From Oscillatoriales cyanobacterium M59_W2019_021 (GTDB lineage Bacteria; Cyanobacteriota; Cyanobacteriia; Cyanobacteriales; Geitlerinemataceae): DNA of 64,000 nucleotides. The translations under genes were made by a program, and so were the position numbers. The stretch is taken from contig DVED01000105.1 of the NCBI GenBank assembly GCA_015295945.1, positions 48,617 through 112,616 on the forward strand, given 5' to 3'. Shown here piece after piece: positions 8,352 through 17,738 of the stretch (positions within the stretch are counted from its first letter, which is position 1; each line of letters opens with the position of its first letter). Below the pieces are notes generated by a model that was not told the DNA's origin, made no database searches, and saw only the letters and a list, made by a program, of their open reading frames with translations.

Positions 8352-10688
8352 CTAGACCGATGGTTTGGTATCCGTAGAGCTATCCGAATCGGATGACGGG
8401 GTTTCGCCACTCGGTTCGATCGGCGTCCCACTGGCACTTTCAACCCAGAAGGTCGCCGCTTGGGTGGCTTCGTGGGGTTCCTCGGTAAGGGTTTCGTCCG
8501 GGGGTTGGCGTTTGGGAGACAAAGCCGATAAGGCAGCCGCCCCTGCACCTGCTGCCATTGCCGCTCCACCCGCTAAAGCCGTACCGCCGGATTCCGTGGC
8601 ATTTTCTACTAAGTTAGAGGCGGATTCTTTAGCGTCTTGTACCATGTCCGAGGCTTTTTGCCAGAAACCGCCACCAGATTGGGTGGGGGGTTCTGTGGTG
8701 AGGGGTTCGATTTCCCCACTGACTTCTGGGGTCTCGTCAGTTGGCTTGCCCGAGAGAGTTGACCAGGCAGCCGCCCCTGCACCTGCTGCCATTGCCGCTC
8801 CGCCCGCTAAAGCCGCACCACCGGATTCCGTAGCATTGTCCACTAAGTTAGAGGCGGACTCTTTAGCGTCTTGTACCATGTCCGAGGCTTTTTGCCAAAG
8901 GCTCGAACCTGGCTGGGTTGGGGTTTCTGCGGTAGTGTCGGTGTTGAAAAATGCCGCCTGGGGTGTCGATTCGGTAATTTCTCGATCAGATTCCGCTACG
9001 CCACCCCGCCAATCCGGAGACTCGGCTTGTAGGGCAGTAGGCAAACCCGGCGAGGGTTCCCAGTTACCGCTGGTATCTTCATCGATGTTGGGGGTGGTAA
9101 CTGGGGGTAAGTCTGTACGATCGTCAGAGTCACCGCGTCCGGCAAGGGCTGCACCGCCAGCTAAAGCCGCTCCGCCAGCCGCCGCAGCTATTGCGGCATC
9201 GCCGAGATCGAGTCCCGAGTTGCCGGCTGTCCCAATTTCACCCATCCCAATTTCACCAGCGGGAACGGTAGGAACGGTGGGGGTAGTATCGATCGACGCA
9301 TCTGGAAGACTGACGTTGGTGTCGATTTCGGGTGTGGTGACGGCACCGATCGATCCGCTGGGTAACGTGGCATCCGGCGGTTCGACGGCAATGGACCCCG
9401 GGGTTGCCGGATCGATCTCTCCAGAGGGAATCGTGCCGCCACCGATGGGGGGAGGGGTGTCGGGAAGATCGACGCTTCCGGCGGTGGTGTCCGATCGATC
9501 GCCTTTGTTGAGTAACCATCCTAGTCCGCCGAGTAAGGCAACTAGGGGCAGCAACCACCACAACCAAGGAGAACCCTTTGCTTCTCCCTCAGTAGCGGTT
9601 GCCGCACCGTCTGGGGTTTCGGAAATCGGGGAGATCGACTCGGAATTTTGAGTGGCGGCTTCGCCAGTTTTGGCTTCGCCAGATTTTTCCGGGAGTGGAG
9701 TGGCGGTTTCTCCCGTCTTTTCCTCACCGGGTTTTTCCGGGAGTGGAGTGGCGGTTTCTCCGGCTTTGTCTGCGGCGGCAGCGGCAGCGGCAACCGCCGC
9801 TGGTGACATTTTTTTCGCTTCTTCGATCGCTGCTTGGTTATCGGGTGCGGTAGCAAATCCTAGGAAGGCTTGAGCCGCCTCGCTGGGGGTCTCTTTGTAA
9901 ACGTAGGCGAGGGGTTGGGAGAAGGGATAGCGGGGATCGTCAGGTTGGGTTTTGTGCATCGAGACAATTTTCACGTCGTCGCGATCGATGACCTGACTGA
10001 CGAGAGCGTATCCGATACCATCTTTCCCCAAAGCTTTCACCATGGCATCGACACGATCTTCGGAGAGTTGCTCGGCATTGCTTCCCGTGGCAAATTCTGC
10101 TTCTCGGAACACGGGGTAGTTGGGGAACGATCTCCGGGTGTCGCTGGTTTCGGGGCGATCGACCAGGCGAATGGGACCCGCCTCTCCGCCCACTTCCGAC
10201 CAATCGGTAATTTCGCCCCGGAAAATTTTAGCAAACTGGCGAATGGTCAGGTTTTCGGAGAAGGGGTTGTCTTTGCCGACGACGATCGCGATTTTTTGGC
10301 GGGTGACAGGAACTTCGACGAATCCTCGATCGAGTTCTTCCTGAGTTAGAGGTCGTCCTACGGCAGCGAGATCGACTTTCCCCTCGTCGAGGGCTTGCAA
10401 TCCGGCATCCGTACCGCCTTCGACGATTTCCACTTTGCCGTTGGGGAACTGTTCCTGGAATCGCTGCCGCAAGATGCGATCGATCGCTGCCATGCTGTCC
10501 GATCCGCTCAGCCGCACCGTGGTTCCTTGGGGAACTTCCGTCGGCATGGGGAAGGATTCTGAGGAAGTCGAAGCTTGGGCGAGGGTGGTTTGGGCGATGG
10601 CGGCTTCTAGCCATGACGGGGAAACCGAGGCTAGGGCTACCAATAGCGCCAGCGTCGCTTTAGCCGTCTTCTTGTTCTGCTTTCTCAT
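8352..10688 (-). CDS. PstS-like domain protein with internal TM and repeat tail
   Basis: The 778-residue protein starts with a signal peptide (MRKQNKKTAKATLALLVALA). A PstS-like binding domain covers about residues 50-300 (TTVRLSGSDSM, GKVDLAAVGRPLT, GEITDWSEVGG, GKDGIGYAL). Then come an Ala/Pro/Glu-rich linker, one membrane helix (SPWLWWLLPLVALLGGLGWLL), a long acidic, Pro/Thr-rich region, and two copies of a ~78-residue repeat carrying WQKASDMVQDAKESASNLV followed by an Ala/Gly-rich hydrophobic run. The N-terminal half is extracytoplasmic. The helix would place the tail on the other side, and the repeat helices could bind membranes. Similar cyanobacterial proteins often end in DUF4912 repeats; none are visible here. 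It converges with the RTX gene. Confidence 0.75.
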   Translation of the reverse strand: MRKQNKKTAKATLALLVALASVSPSWLEAAIAQTTLAQASTSSESFPMPTEVPQGTTVRLSGSDSMAAIDRILRQRFQEQFPNGKVEIVEGGTDAGLQALDEGKVDLAAVGRPLTQEELDRGFVEVPVTRQKIAIVVGKDNPFSENLTIRQFAKIFRGEITDWSEVGGEAGPIRLVDRPETSDTRRSFPNYPVFREAEFATGSNAEQLSEDRVDAMVKALGKDGIGYALVSQVIDRDDVKIVSMHKTQPDDPRYPFSQPLAYVYKETPSEAAQAFLGFATAPDNQAAIEEAKKMSPAAVAAAAAAADKAGETATPLPEKPGEEKTGETATPLPEKSGEAKTGEAATQNSESISPISETPDGAATATEGEAKGSPWLWWLLPLVALLGGLGWLLNKGDRSDTTAGSVDLPDTPPPIGGGTIPSGEIDPATPGSIAVEPPDATLPSGSIGAVTTPEIDTNVSLPDASIDTTPTVPTVPAGEIGMGEIGTAGNSGLDLGDAAIAAAAGGAALAGGAALAGRGDSDDRTDLPPVTTPNIDEDTSGNWEPSPGLPTALQAESPDWRGGVAESDREITESTPQAAFFNTDTTAETPTQPGSSLWQKASDMVQDAKESASNLVDNATESGGAALAGGAAMAAGAGAAAWSTLSGKPTDETPEVSGEIEPLTTEPPTQSGGGFWQKASDMVQDAKESASNLVENATESGGTALAGGAAMAAGAGAAALSALSPKRQPPDETLTEEPHEATQAATFWVESASGTPIEPSGETPSSDSDSSTDTKPSV
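8533..8900. repeat. Two-copy 234-bp in-frame duplication inside PstS-like gene
   Basis: The stretch 8533-8667 recurs at 8767-8901 with few changes, an offset of 234 bp (78 codons). Both copies encode the WQKASDMVQDAKESASNLV segment plus the Ala/Gly-rich hydrophobic run. High identity at the DNA level implies recent duplication or gene conversion. Confidence 0.85.
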
Positions 10689-10900
10689 AACGGTTAAAAA
10701 ACTGCAAATGTAAATTTGTTTTAAGTTTAAAGACTAACCAATTTTCGCAATTATATAGCAATCGTCAAGAGGGTGAGAACGAAGGGCGATCGGGGGTTGG
10801 GTTGCGGAGTCAGGGTTTTGGGTTTGGGATCTGAGTTTTTGAAGATCGCGAAGTTTTAAGATTCGATCGCATCTTCGCTTATCCCGCTTCCCCTATCCGG

Positions 10901-13675
10901 TTACTTCCAATTTCCCACTAAAACAAATGCAGACCAATAGTAAGGATGTTGCCATTGTGGGTTTTCCGAATTGCGTAGCAAACTCAGTTGAGCTTCGCGA
11001 AATGCTTGAACCTTAGTCTTCTTGGATTGGGCAAGTTCTTGATAGAATTGTGACATTAAAACTGAGGTTGCTTTGTCGTCAACTAACCACAGAGATGCCA
11101 CAGTGCTGCGTGCGCCTGCACGGATGGCTGCACCCGCTAAGCCTAATGTTGCGCGATCGTCCCCAACGGCGGTTTTACAGGCACTTAGCACGAGCAAATC
11201 GATAGGAACTCGCCGCCCTTCTTCGCGAGATTGTAATATGGTTGTCAGTTGATCGATATTAATCTCTCCATCTGAAGCTAGCACAAATGTTTGTTCGCGA
11301 TTGGAGCTAAATTCTCCATGAGTAGCTAGGTGAACCACTGACCAAGGTGTAGTATTAATATCGATCGGGAAACTTTTACGGGTAAAGTCAGCATTTAAAC
11401 GAACGATTCCGCCAACTTGTTGATTGATATTGTTCAGTTCATCAGGAACATTTTGAAGCGCAGAAAAGTTACCAACAGATTCACTGACTCCTGCGGCTAA
11501 AGTTGCTAGCTGTGCGGGGGCTAAAGGGTTAGCTTCCAAAAGTTGCAATCCTGGAGTTAAGGCGACGGCATATTTCTCAATTAAATACTCATCTCCATCG
11601 TAAAGCATTGACATGGGAATACTTCGCAATGCTCCATCTAAAACAAATACTACAGTTTTCGTTTGATGGGTCGCTAAATCGGCTTCAAAGGGTCGAATGA
11701 GCCAATCATAAAGTTGCTGAGAGAGTGAGAGAGTTTCTTCTAGGCTAGTTCGACGTTTATCTATGTCTGTATCGGGGACAATCTCAATCGCACTACGAGT
11801 GGGAACTTCTCCAGAAATTGAAGGGCGTAAATTATTGACAACGGATTCAATATTATTATTCTCTACACTAGGACTATAGTGCCGGAGAATGGGTTCAGGT
11901 TTAGAGTCTTGTGAATCTTTGTTAGGAAACGAAGCAATAACTTCTAATTGTTGTTTGTCTTTAATAAAAATTGCATAAATAACTGCAGCATTGGGATCGA
12001 TCTCGTCGATGTTTTTTTCTTCTGCCTCAATACAAGCCTCTCGGAAAAAGTTATCTAATTCTGCCAGTTGCAAAGCTTCGATCGTCTGTCGAGCTAGTTC
12101 TAAATTTTCTGGACTGGGAGATCCCGATTCAGTTGTGAGGAGTAATTCCACCAATTCACGGTAAATCGGTTCGACATTTTCTCGGAAGGAAAACTGTAAA
12201 TCGGGTGTTGTTGCGGCTAAGTCGCTGCGAATTGTTGATAAAGTTTTTACAGAACTGTCATACGCAGCGATCGCTGCTTTCTTTTTATCTAGTTGTTCTA
12301 AAACTCGTCCCAATTGCCACTGCCATTGATAGGCAATATCCCCCGATTGAATAGATTGGGAAATTAACAGTGCATTTTCAGTTGTTTTTTGTGCGTCTTC
12401 TAACTGATTTTTTTGTTCGTAGAGCGTTCCTAAAGTTCCTAAAGCGAAAGATTCGGCACGACTATCTTCGAGTTGTTTGGCTTGTTGGACGGCAGTTCGC
12501 AAGAGTTCGGCAGCTTGGGTATCAAATGCTCCGGTTATGTTGTTTTCGGCTAAGTCATCCCGTTTTTGCCATAATTCTAGAGCTTGTTTTGCCAAATTAA
12601 CTCGTGCGAAAACGGATTGACGACTGGGGGGCAAGCCTTCAATTTGAGTAGAAACTGTATCCCAAACTTCTTCCATTTGAGACCATTGTTGTTTGGAAAC
12701 CAAAAGGCTGAGAAGGTTGAGGTTTGCTTGAATTTTGGTGGTTTGGGAAGCTTCGGGAACTGCTGCAGCTTTTTTGTACCGCTCGATCGCCCGATTGATC
12801 GCATCATTAAATTTTTCAATATCGTCTACTTCGTTGGCATTTTGCGCTAAAGATTGATAGCTGTTTCCTAATGTTAAATAGGCATCGGCTTCGATTTGTG
12901 GTAAATTCAAACTCTGAGCAATTTCTAAACTTTTTTCTAAAATTAAGATGGCTCCAGAATTTTCGATGAATGGCTCTTCTTCTTCTGCTTTTTTCGATTC
13001 TTCCGCTTCTGCCTTCACCATTTTTTCCAATTGTCCCGAGGCACGCAAAGTATTGCCTAAACTCAGCAATGCTTTGGCAGTTAGTGGCGAATCTGGCTGT
13101 TTTTCTATAATGGCAATGACTTCCCGGAGACGATCGAGTGCAGTTCGATACAAACCCATGGATTGTAACGCTTCGGCTTGGTTAATTCGACTGGCGATCG
13201 CTCCCGTTTCATCATTAGCTTTTTCGTAGATATTGGTGGCTTCTTCCCAAGTTTCTAAGGCAACTTCAGGTTGTCCGGTAGCTAAAAATAATTGACCGCG
13301 AATGTGTAGGGTTTGCGCGAGAATATCTGGCGCGTTAATGTGGCTCGATCGTAATAAATTTGTGCTGGCATCGATCGCCTCTTTTGCTGCCTCCCATTGT
13401 CCTAACTTTTGATAAGATAGAGATAGATTGCTCAGGGCGATCGCTTGATTTTGTAAATCTTCTTTGGCGGCAAACTCATCGGCAGCTTGTTGCAATAATT
13501 TAGCCGCTTCGGCAAATTGACCCGCTTCGTATCGCTGTCGGCTTTGTTGAATTAAGGGTGACGATGCCAGAAAAATTTCGGAGTGTAAGGAAGTGTCGGC
13601 AGAAAGGACGATCGAAGGGGCGATCGCCAAGACCGAACTGAGTCCCAATCTCAGGCAAAAATGAGAGAGTTTCAC
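10901..13675 (-). CDS. TPR-CHAT caspase-like protein with signal peptide
   Basis: The 924-residue protein has an N-terminal signal peptide (LGLSSVLAIAPSIVLS), a long TPR array (about residues 40-480), and a C-terminal CHAT peptidase domain (about 640-922). The catalytic His is in VVHLATHGEFSS (near H786) and the catalytic Cys in LVLSACKTAVGDD (near C833), so it should be active. It starts with GTG within the stop of the upstream Rpn-type gene (GTGA, 4-bp overlap), so translation is coupled. CHAT proteins with TPRs are abundant in filamentous cyanobacteria and often sit with TPS hemagglutinin genes. The target is unknown; processing of the co-encoded secreted protein is a reasonable inference. 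Confidence 0.88.
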   Translation of the reverse strand: MKLSHFCLRLGLSSVLAIAPSIVLSADTSLHSEIFLASSPLIQQSRQRYEAGQFAEAAKLLQQAADEFAAKEDLQNQAIALSNLSLSYQKLGQWEAAKEAIDASTNLLRSSHINAPDILAQTLHIRGQLFLATGQPEVALETWEEATNIYEKANDETGAIASRINQAEALQSMGLYRTALDRLREVIAIIEKQPDSPLTAKALLSLGNTLRASGQLEKMVKAEAEESKKAEEEEPFIENSGAILILEKSLEIAQSLNLPQIEADAYLTLGNSYQSLAQNANEVDDIEKFNDAINRAIERYKKAAAVPEASQTTKIQANLNLLSLLVSKQQWSQMEEVWDTVSTQIEGLPPSRQSVFARVNLAKQALELWQKRDDLAENNITGAFDTQAAELLRTAVQQAKQLEDSRAESFALGTLGTLYEQKNQLEDAQKTTENALLISQSIQSGDIAYQWQWQLGRVLEQLDKKKAAIAAYDSSVKTLSTIRSDLAATTPDLQFSFRENVEPIYRELVELLLTTESGSPSPENLELARQTIEALQLAELDNFFREACIEAEEKNIDEIDPNAAVIYAIFIKDKQQLEVIASFPNKDSQDSKPEPILRHYSPSVENNNIESVVNNLRPSISGEVPTRSAIEIVPDTDIDKRRTSLEETLSLSQQLYDWLIRPFEADLATHQTKTVVFVLDGALRSIPMSMLYDGDEYLIEKYAVALTPGLQLLEANPLAPAQLATLAAGVSESVGNFSALQNVPDELNNINQQVGGIVRLNADFTRKSFPIDINTTPWSVVHLATHGEFSSNREQTFVLASDGEINIDQLTTILQSREEGRRVPIDLLVLSACKTAVGDDRATLGLAGAAIRAGARSTVASLWLVDDKATSVLMSQFYQELAQSKKTKVQAFREAQLSLLRNSENPQWQHPYYWSAFVLVGNWK

Positions 13676-14655
13676 GATTCTTCCTCCTCAGAATTTAAAC
13701 GTTGATGAAGCTCGTCGAGAGTTTCCAGTTCCGGTAGTTCGGTCAGAATCTCTTGTAAAAGTTCGACGTTTTGAATTTCGGAAAATTCTTCGGCAAAATA
13801 TTCCGATCCTGCCGTACCGAATTTGAAGCGGAGAAAGAGTTTGATCGCCATTAACAAGGTTTCTAACCGACCTTCTACCAGACCCTCCTCGCGACCTTCT
13901 TCTAAGGCAATTCGTTCGATCGTCGTTAAATATGGCATTCGTCTCGCTTCCTCCTCTTGAATGATTTCCTGCCAAAATTCTCGTTCTAATTCTGCGGGTA
14001 AGGTCATCATCCAGTCGATAAATCGGAAGAGGTTGATGACATCTTGCCGTTGGTATCCTTTTTCGTATAGCCTGCGGGTTAGTGCCAGTTTCCACGCTTT
14101 TCGAGCCGATCGATCGCGGGTGGTTTCCTTGGCTGTGAGATGCGCCATTACCACCGTGGCAAAGGGGTTGAAACTGTCGTCTAAAACCGACCATTGCGGT
14201 TGGTAATCGAGTAATTTAACGATCGGGAATTGGAAGCGAATTTGACAGCCAAATAACTCATAGCCAAATTCATCCGGTCGCCAATTGGGGCGATCGTCCC
14301 CCAAAACTGCTAAACTGGCAATTCGACGCTGGTAGCGATCGTAAATGCGATAGTGGTAGACAAACATCCGTTCGGCAAAATCATCTTCCTCCTGACTCTG
14401 AACTTCGATGTGGACAAGTACCCAAACCTCCTCACCATCTATCAAATAAATTCTAACCAGACGATCGACCAAACGCCGCCCTAATTCCGCATCTCGAACA
14501 ATTTGTTGCAATTCGCGATCCAAAAATTCATAACCGCAACTCCAATCGATTTGTTCGTTGGCGTCGGGAAAGAAAAAGGCGATGAAGTCGGGGAAATACT
14601 GTTCGATCGCATCTTTCCACGGCGTATCGTACTCGGTAGACGGCGGGTTACTCAT
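13672..14655 (-). CDS. Rpn-type PD-(D/E)XK nuclease-fold protein
   Basis: The 327-residue protein begins MSNPPSTEYDTPWKDAIEQY. A longer in-frame start at 14862 lies wholly inside the upstream gene and is rejected. Core motifs match the Rpn/YhgA-like recombination-promoting nuclease family: DRLVRIYLIDGEEVWVLVHI, then IEVQSQ (the E-x-Q/K of PD-(D/E)XK), then FAERMFVYHYRIYDRY. The C-terminus carries the LEEGREEGLVEGRLE linker helix common to cyanobacterial members. The gene overlaps its neighbours by 4 bp on both sides (ATGA and GTGA), so it belongs to one transcript with the hemagglutinin-like and CHAT genes. Members are usually orphan nucleases or transposase relatives, which makes this placement unusual. 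Confidence 0.75.
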   Translation of the reverse strand: MSNPPSTEYDTPWKDAIEQYFPDFIAFFFPDANEQIDWSCGYEFLDRELQQIVRDAELGRRLVDRLVRIYLIDGEEVWVLVHIEVQSQEEDDFAERMFVYHYRIYDRYQRRIASLAVLGDDRPNWRPDEFGYELFGCQIRFQFPIVKLLDYQPQWSVLDDSFNPFATVVMAHLTAKETTRDRSARKAWKLALTRRLYEKGYQRQDVINLFRFIDWMMTLPAELEREFWQEIIQEEEARRMPYLTTIERIALEEGREEGLVEGRLETLLMAIKLFLRFKFGTAGSEYFAEEFSEIQNVELLQEILTELPELETLDELHQRLNSEEEES

Positions 14656-17306
14656 CGGGTGCAGTCGATGCGATTTAACGCGGGTACGGCGGGGGTGACG
14701 GTGGGACTGTCGGCAACTAGGATAATTTGTCCGTTTTCTCCCACAATCCAACCTTGTGCTTCTACCAGGGGTTTGTATTCCGGTTCCTGGAATTCTTCTT
14801 CCGATGCCGCGTTTTCCGGTTGGGGAACGGTGGCACTGTTTTCGGGGGGAAACTCGATCCAATCGAGTTCGGTTAACGCACTGCCGGAGAAGGGTTCTAG
14901 GGGACTCGGCGGGATGCCTCCCGAACCGGGGATGATAAATTCGCTGCCGACTCCTACTTCGCAGACATCTTCGCGGATGAGGGAGTTGACATCAATGGGT
15001 ATGGGAAAATCGATCTTCAACTCGGGTAAATAGAAGTAACGAATGATCGTCCCACTCGCCCCAATAATGCAAGTATCGCAGATCGAAAGTGCTGTAATCA
15101 GAACTTCTGGGTTTTGTGGCAGGATGGAAATATTGCTACCTCCTGACCGATTGTTAGATAAGGTTAAAATTGCACTGTTATTGCGATCTAAGAGAAGAAT
15201 ATCACTAATAAAGTCGATATCTCCTTCCTGACTTTCATTTCCGTAGGCAAAAATCACACTACTTTCGTCGATGCGAATATCCGTAGAATCGAAATTAATA
15301 TTGCCACCTTTCCCCGTTTCAGACAAAGCAACGATGCTCGCTTCGTCTTTTAAACGAACGGTCTCAGCATTAATATCGATTCTTCCTGGGTCTCCGATTT
15401 CGGTAAAGAGTTCGCTATTGCCTTGTCCTTCACTGGCAACAAAGATCGTTGCGCCATTGAGAACCTGTAATTCTGGCGTTTCGATCATCACGTCGCCCGC
15501 GTTTCCCTGTGCGGACGTCCCCGCAAACAACCCACTTCCGGAATCGATCAATTCCACCAATTCAGAGGCATTCACCGTAATACTACCCCCTTGACCAACA
15601 CTTTCTGTACTGGCAAAGACACTCGCTGCCTCTCGAACGCTCAATCGCGGTGTATTAATCCTAATATTCCCAGCATTTCCTGTCCCCCGAGTGCGTGCTA
15701 ACAAACCGCTTGTAATCAATGGGGAAGATTCAATCAGTTCCACAGACTCGGAGGCGTTAATCTCGATGTCTCCAGCATTTCCAGTTCCATCGGTAAAGGC
15801 AACCACATTACCACCACCACTGGTAATCAGTCGTCCAGTGTCGATCGTCACATTTCCCGCATTTCCCGTCAGAATCCCCTCTCCCGTTGAAGCAGCACCG
15901 ACTGCACTAAAAGACTCACCATCTGCGGCAATCCCACTAATCTCCACCAAGTTTCCAGCTTGTACTGTCACCATTCCTGCATTTCCCGTACTAGTCGTAA
16001 ACGCAGAAACTTCACCCCCATCTCGAACCAGAAGTTGTTGGGTTTCGAGAGTCACATTTCCCGCATTTCCTGCACCTGTGGTTGCCGCTGTCAAAAATGA
16101 ATCACTGTTAACTTCGATCGATTCATTATTCTTGACCGTCACACTTCCCGCACTACCTGAATTGTTGGTAAATGCCGAAACTTCACTGCGATCGCTCAAA
16201 ACAAGTTGCCGAGCAAAAATCTCAACATTCCCCGACCTTCCCGACCCAAACGTTCCCGTTCCTAAAATAGTTGTTTCTGTATCCGTCGGGACTCCACTCA
16301 AGGAAATTGTCTCAGAAATGTTCGCGACTAAAGATCCGCCCGATTCTGAACCCAGGGTTAATGTTCTAATTGCCGAGCTATCGGTTAACGTCAAATTCCG
16401 ACCTCGAACCCGAATATCACCACCTCGACCACCGCTGGCAAATACCCCCGCTTTTCCACTCAGTTGAATGTCTTGAAAACTCTGTATGTCGTCATAGTTC
16501 AGTGCAAATCCTGTTTCTACTGTTTGGAGATTCACTCGAGAATTTGCTCCCACACTCCCGAGTTCAATCCTTCCTTCCGGGGCTTGAATTAATCCCCCCG
16601 AGAAGGTCAGATTTCCCCCAACTAAACCTAACGTTTTTCCTGGCGCAACCCTTAATCCTTCAATACTGCTAAGAAAGGTGCGTTGTTGCAAACTCAGATC
16701 CTCAGCAGTTGGATTATCAGGATCGGGAAGAGGCGAGATTTCATCTATATTCGGGATACCATTACCTTGCACCTGAATATCCCCCGGTGTCAGACCGAAC
16801 TGCAAACCAATGGGAACGTTAATAGTTAACAACGGTTGGGGATTGGTATCGGTTGCACTGAAGACAACATTATCGGAAAATACCACGCTATCGGCAGTGC
16901 TGCCAAAAAACGACCCGCCAATCTCCAATCGCGCATTCGGACCGAAGACAATCCCCGCCGGATTGAGCAAGAACAGGTTCGCCATTCCGTTGGCACGAAT
17001 CACTCCCTGGATATCCGACACCGAACCACCCGTCACCCGCGAGAAAATATTCTGTACGTCGGCGGCGTTGTTGAAAAAAGCTTCGCCCATTTCGGGGACG
17101 GAAAACTCGCGAAAGCTGTGGAATAAGTTGCCTCCGGCTTGTGTACCGCCGTTGATGGTAAAGTTGAGATTATCGGGTGTATCGACTTGCGTGGGAGCGG
17201 GTAAAGTTCCGTCAGGGGAAATCTGCGATCGACTTTCTGGAGCGCAAACCCAGGACAATAAGACGCAAGACAGTGTTAAGGAAGTGGGGTAAATGCACCG
17301 TTTCAT
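14652..17306 (-). CDS. TPS-secreted filamentous hemagglutinin-like protein
   Basis: The product is 884 residues from the ATG at 17306; a TTG at 17324 is in frame. A signal peptide (MKRCIYPTSLTLSCVLLSW) is followed by the two-partner-secretion domain: FTINGGTQAGGNLFHSFREF, FSRVTGGSVSDIQGVIRANG, and ANLFLLNPAGIVFGPNARL with its NPAGI/FGPNA motif. The rest is a repetitive right-handed beta helix with TGNAGNV(T/R) and NASE(L/S)VEL units. A TPS passenger crosses the outer membrane through a FhaC/ShlB-type transporter, which is not in this window. Its stop overlaps the start of the Rpn-type gene (ATGA). The DNA opposite is open in places, a by-product of the repeats. Confidence 0.88.
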   Translation of the reverse strand: MKRCIYPTSLTLSCVLLSWVCAPESRSQISPDGTLPAPTQVDTPDNLNFTINGGTQAGGNLFHSFREFSVPEMGEAFFNNAADVQNIFSRVTGGSVSDIQGVIRANGMANLFLLNPAGIVFGPNARLEIGGSFFGSTADSVVFSDNVVFSATDTNPQPLLTINVPIGLQFGLTPGDIQVQGNGIPNIDEISPLPDPDNPTAEDLSLQQRTFLSSIEGLRVAPGKTLGLVGGNLTFSGGLIQAPEGRIELGSVGANSRVNLQTVETGFALNYDDIQSFQDIQLSGKAGVFASGGRGGDIRVRGRNLTLTDSSAIRTLTLGSESGGSLVANISETISLSGVPTDTETTILGTGTFGSGRSGNVEIFARQLVLSDRSEVSAFTNNSGSAGSVTVKNNESIEVNSDSFLTAATTGAGNAGNVTLETQQLLVRDGGEVSAFTTSTGNAGMVTVQAGNLVEISGIAADGESFSAVGAASTGEGILTGNAGNVTIDTGRLITSGGGNVVAFTDGTGNAGDIEINASESVELIESSPLITSGLLARTRGTGNAGNIRINTPRLSVREAASVFASTESVGQGGSITVNASELVELIDSGSGLFAGTSAQGNAGDVMIETPELQVLNGATIFVASEGQGNSELFTEIGDPGRIDINAETVRLKDEASIVALSETGKGGNINFDSTDIRIDESSVIFAYGNESQEGDIDFISDILLLDRNNSAILTLSNNRSGGSNISILPQNPEVLITALSICDTCIIGASGTIIRYFYLPELKIDFPIPIDVNSLIREDVCEVGVGSEFIIPGSGGIPPSPLEPFSGSALTELDWIEFPPENSATVPQPENAASEEEFQEPEYKPLVEAQGWIVGENGQIILVADSPTVTPAVPALNRIDCTR

Positions 17307-17642
17307 AGAGAAACCCTTTAGCAACCTCGATAATTTTTTATTCAGTTTTAGGAAGCGATCGGCAACTCGAATTTATTACAATACCATAGTTTTTAATTCG
17401 TCGATCGCCCTTTCCAAAACATAACAATAATTTGTAATAGTTTAGCGATCGAATAAGAGTCACTATTCAAGTAGCAGTTTAAACCGCATCTACTCAGTCC
17501 GCGCAGGTGGACTTCGATTCTATAGGCGCGATTTCTAATCGCCAGCCGAATCCACCTGAATCGTTACGTTATCTCAATCAAAATCTGTATAACTGTATAC
17601 CAGAAAATTGGGCGATCGCCTCTAAGTTCGATCAAAAAATAA
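17307..17642. other. Intergenic region upstream of TPS-Rpn-CHAT operon
   Basis: No gene is seen. Bases near 17307 should contain the promoter of the TPS operon. A nested palindrome lies at 17504-17558: CAGGTGGA (17504-17511) pairs with TCCACCTG (17551-17558), and GCGATT (17528-17533) pairs with AATCGC (17537-17542). A structured RNA or protein-binding site is possible. Confidence 0.5.
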
Positions 17643-17671
17643 AACCCCAGTGTCTCAAATTGACTGGGGTT
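17643..17671 (-). terminator. Intrinsic terminator downstream of RTX gene
   Basis: On the reverse strand AACCCCAGT and ACTGGGGTT form a 9-bp perfect stem with an 11-nt loop, followed by TTATTTTTTG. It lies 68 bp past the RTX stop and would stop that transcript before the TPS operon promoter. Confidence 0.8.
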
Positions 17672-17705
17672 GAGGAAGAGAAACAAGAAAAAAATTAGAA
17701 ACCTG

Positions 17706-17729
17706 TTTTCGGCAATAAATTGCCGAAAA
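17706..17729 (-). terminator. Perfect hairpin just after RTX stop codon
   Basis: TTTTCGGCAA and TTGCCGAAAA form a 10-bp perfect inverted repeat with a 4-nt loop, 9 bp after the stop at 17739. The T-run is imperfect, so it may be a transcript-stabilising hairpin or the first of two tandem terminators. Confidence 0.55.
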
Positions 17730-17738
17730 ACTTGCCGA

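Noticed and set aside
8365..9651. 428-codon open frame opposite the PstS-like gene
   Set aside because: Its product is Ala/Pro/Ser-rich with no domain, and it is a mirror of the repetitive linker and tail of the reverse-strand gene, which has a signal peptide and binding-domain motifs.
13672..14655. Active transposase or mobile element
   Set aside because: There are no terminal inverted repeats or target duplications around it, and both ends overlap other genes by 4 bp, which argues for a stable operon member.
14656..14862. N-terminal extension of the Rpn-type gene to 14862
   Set aside because: It lies entirely inside the upstream gene and encodes a basic non-conserved peptide. The ATG at 14655 gives a perfect ATGA coupling.
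15691..16467. 258-codon forward frame opposite the TPS gene
   Set aside because: It arises from the regular beta-helix repeat on the other strand; the product is low complexity.
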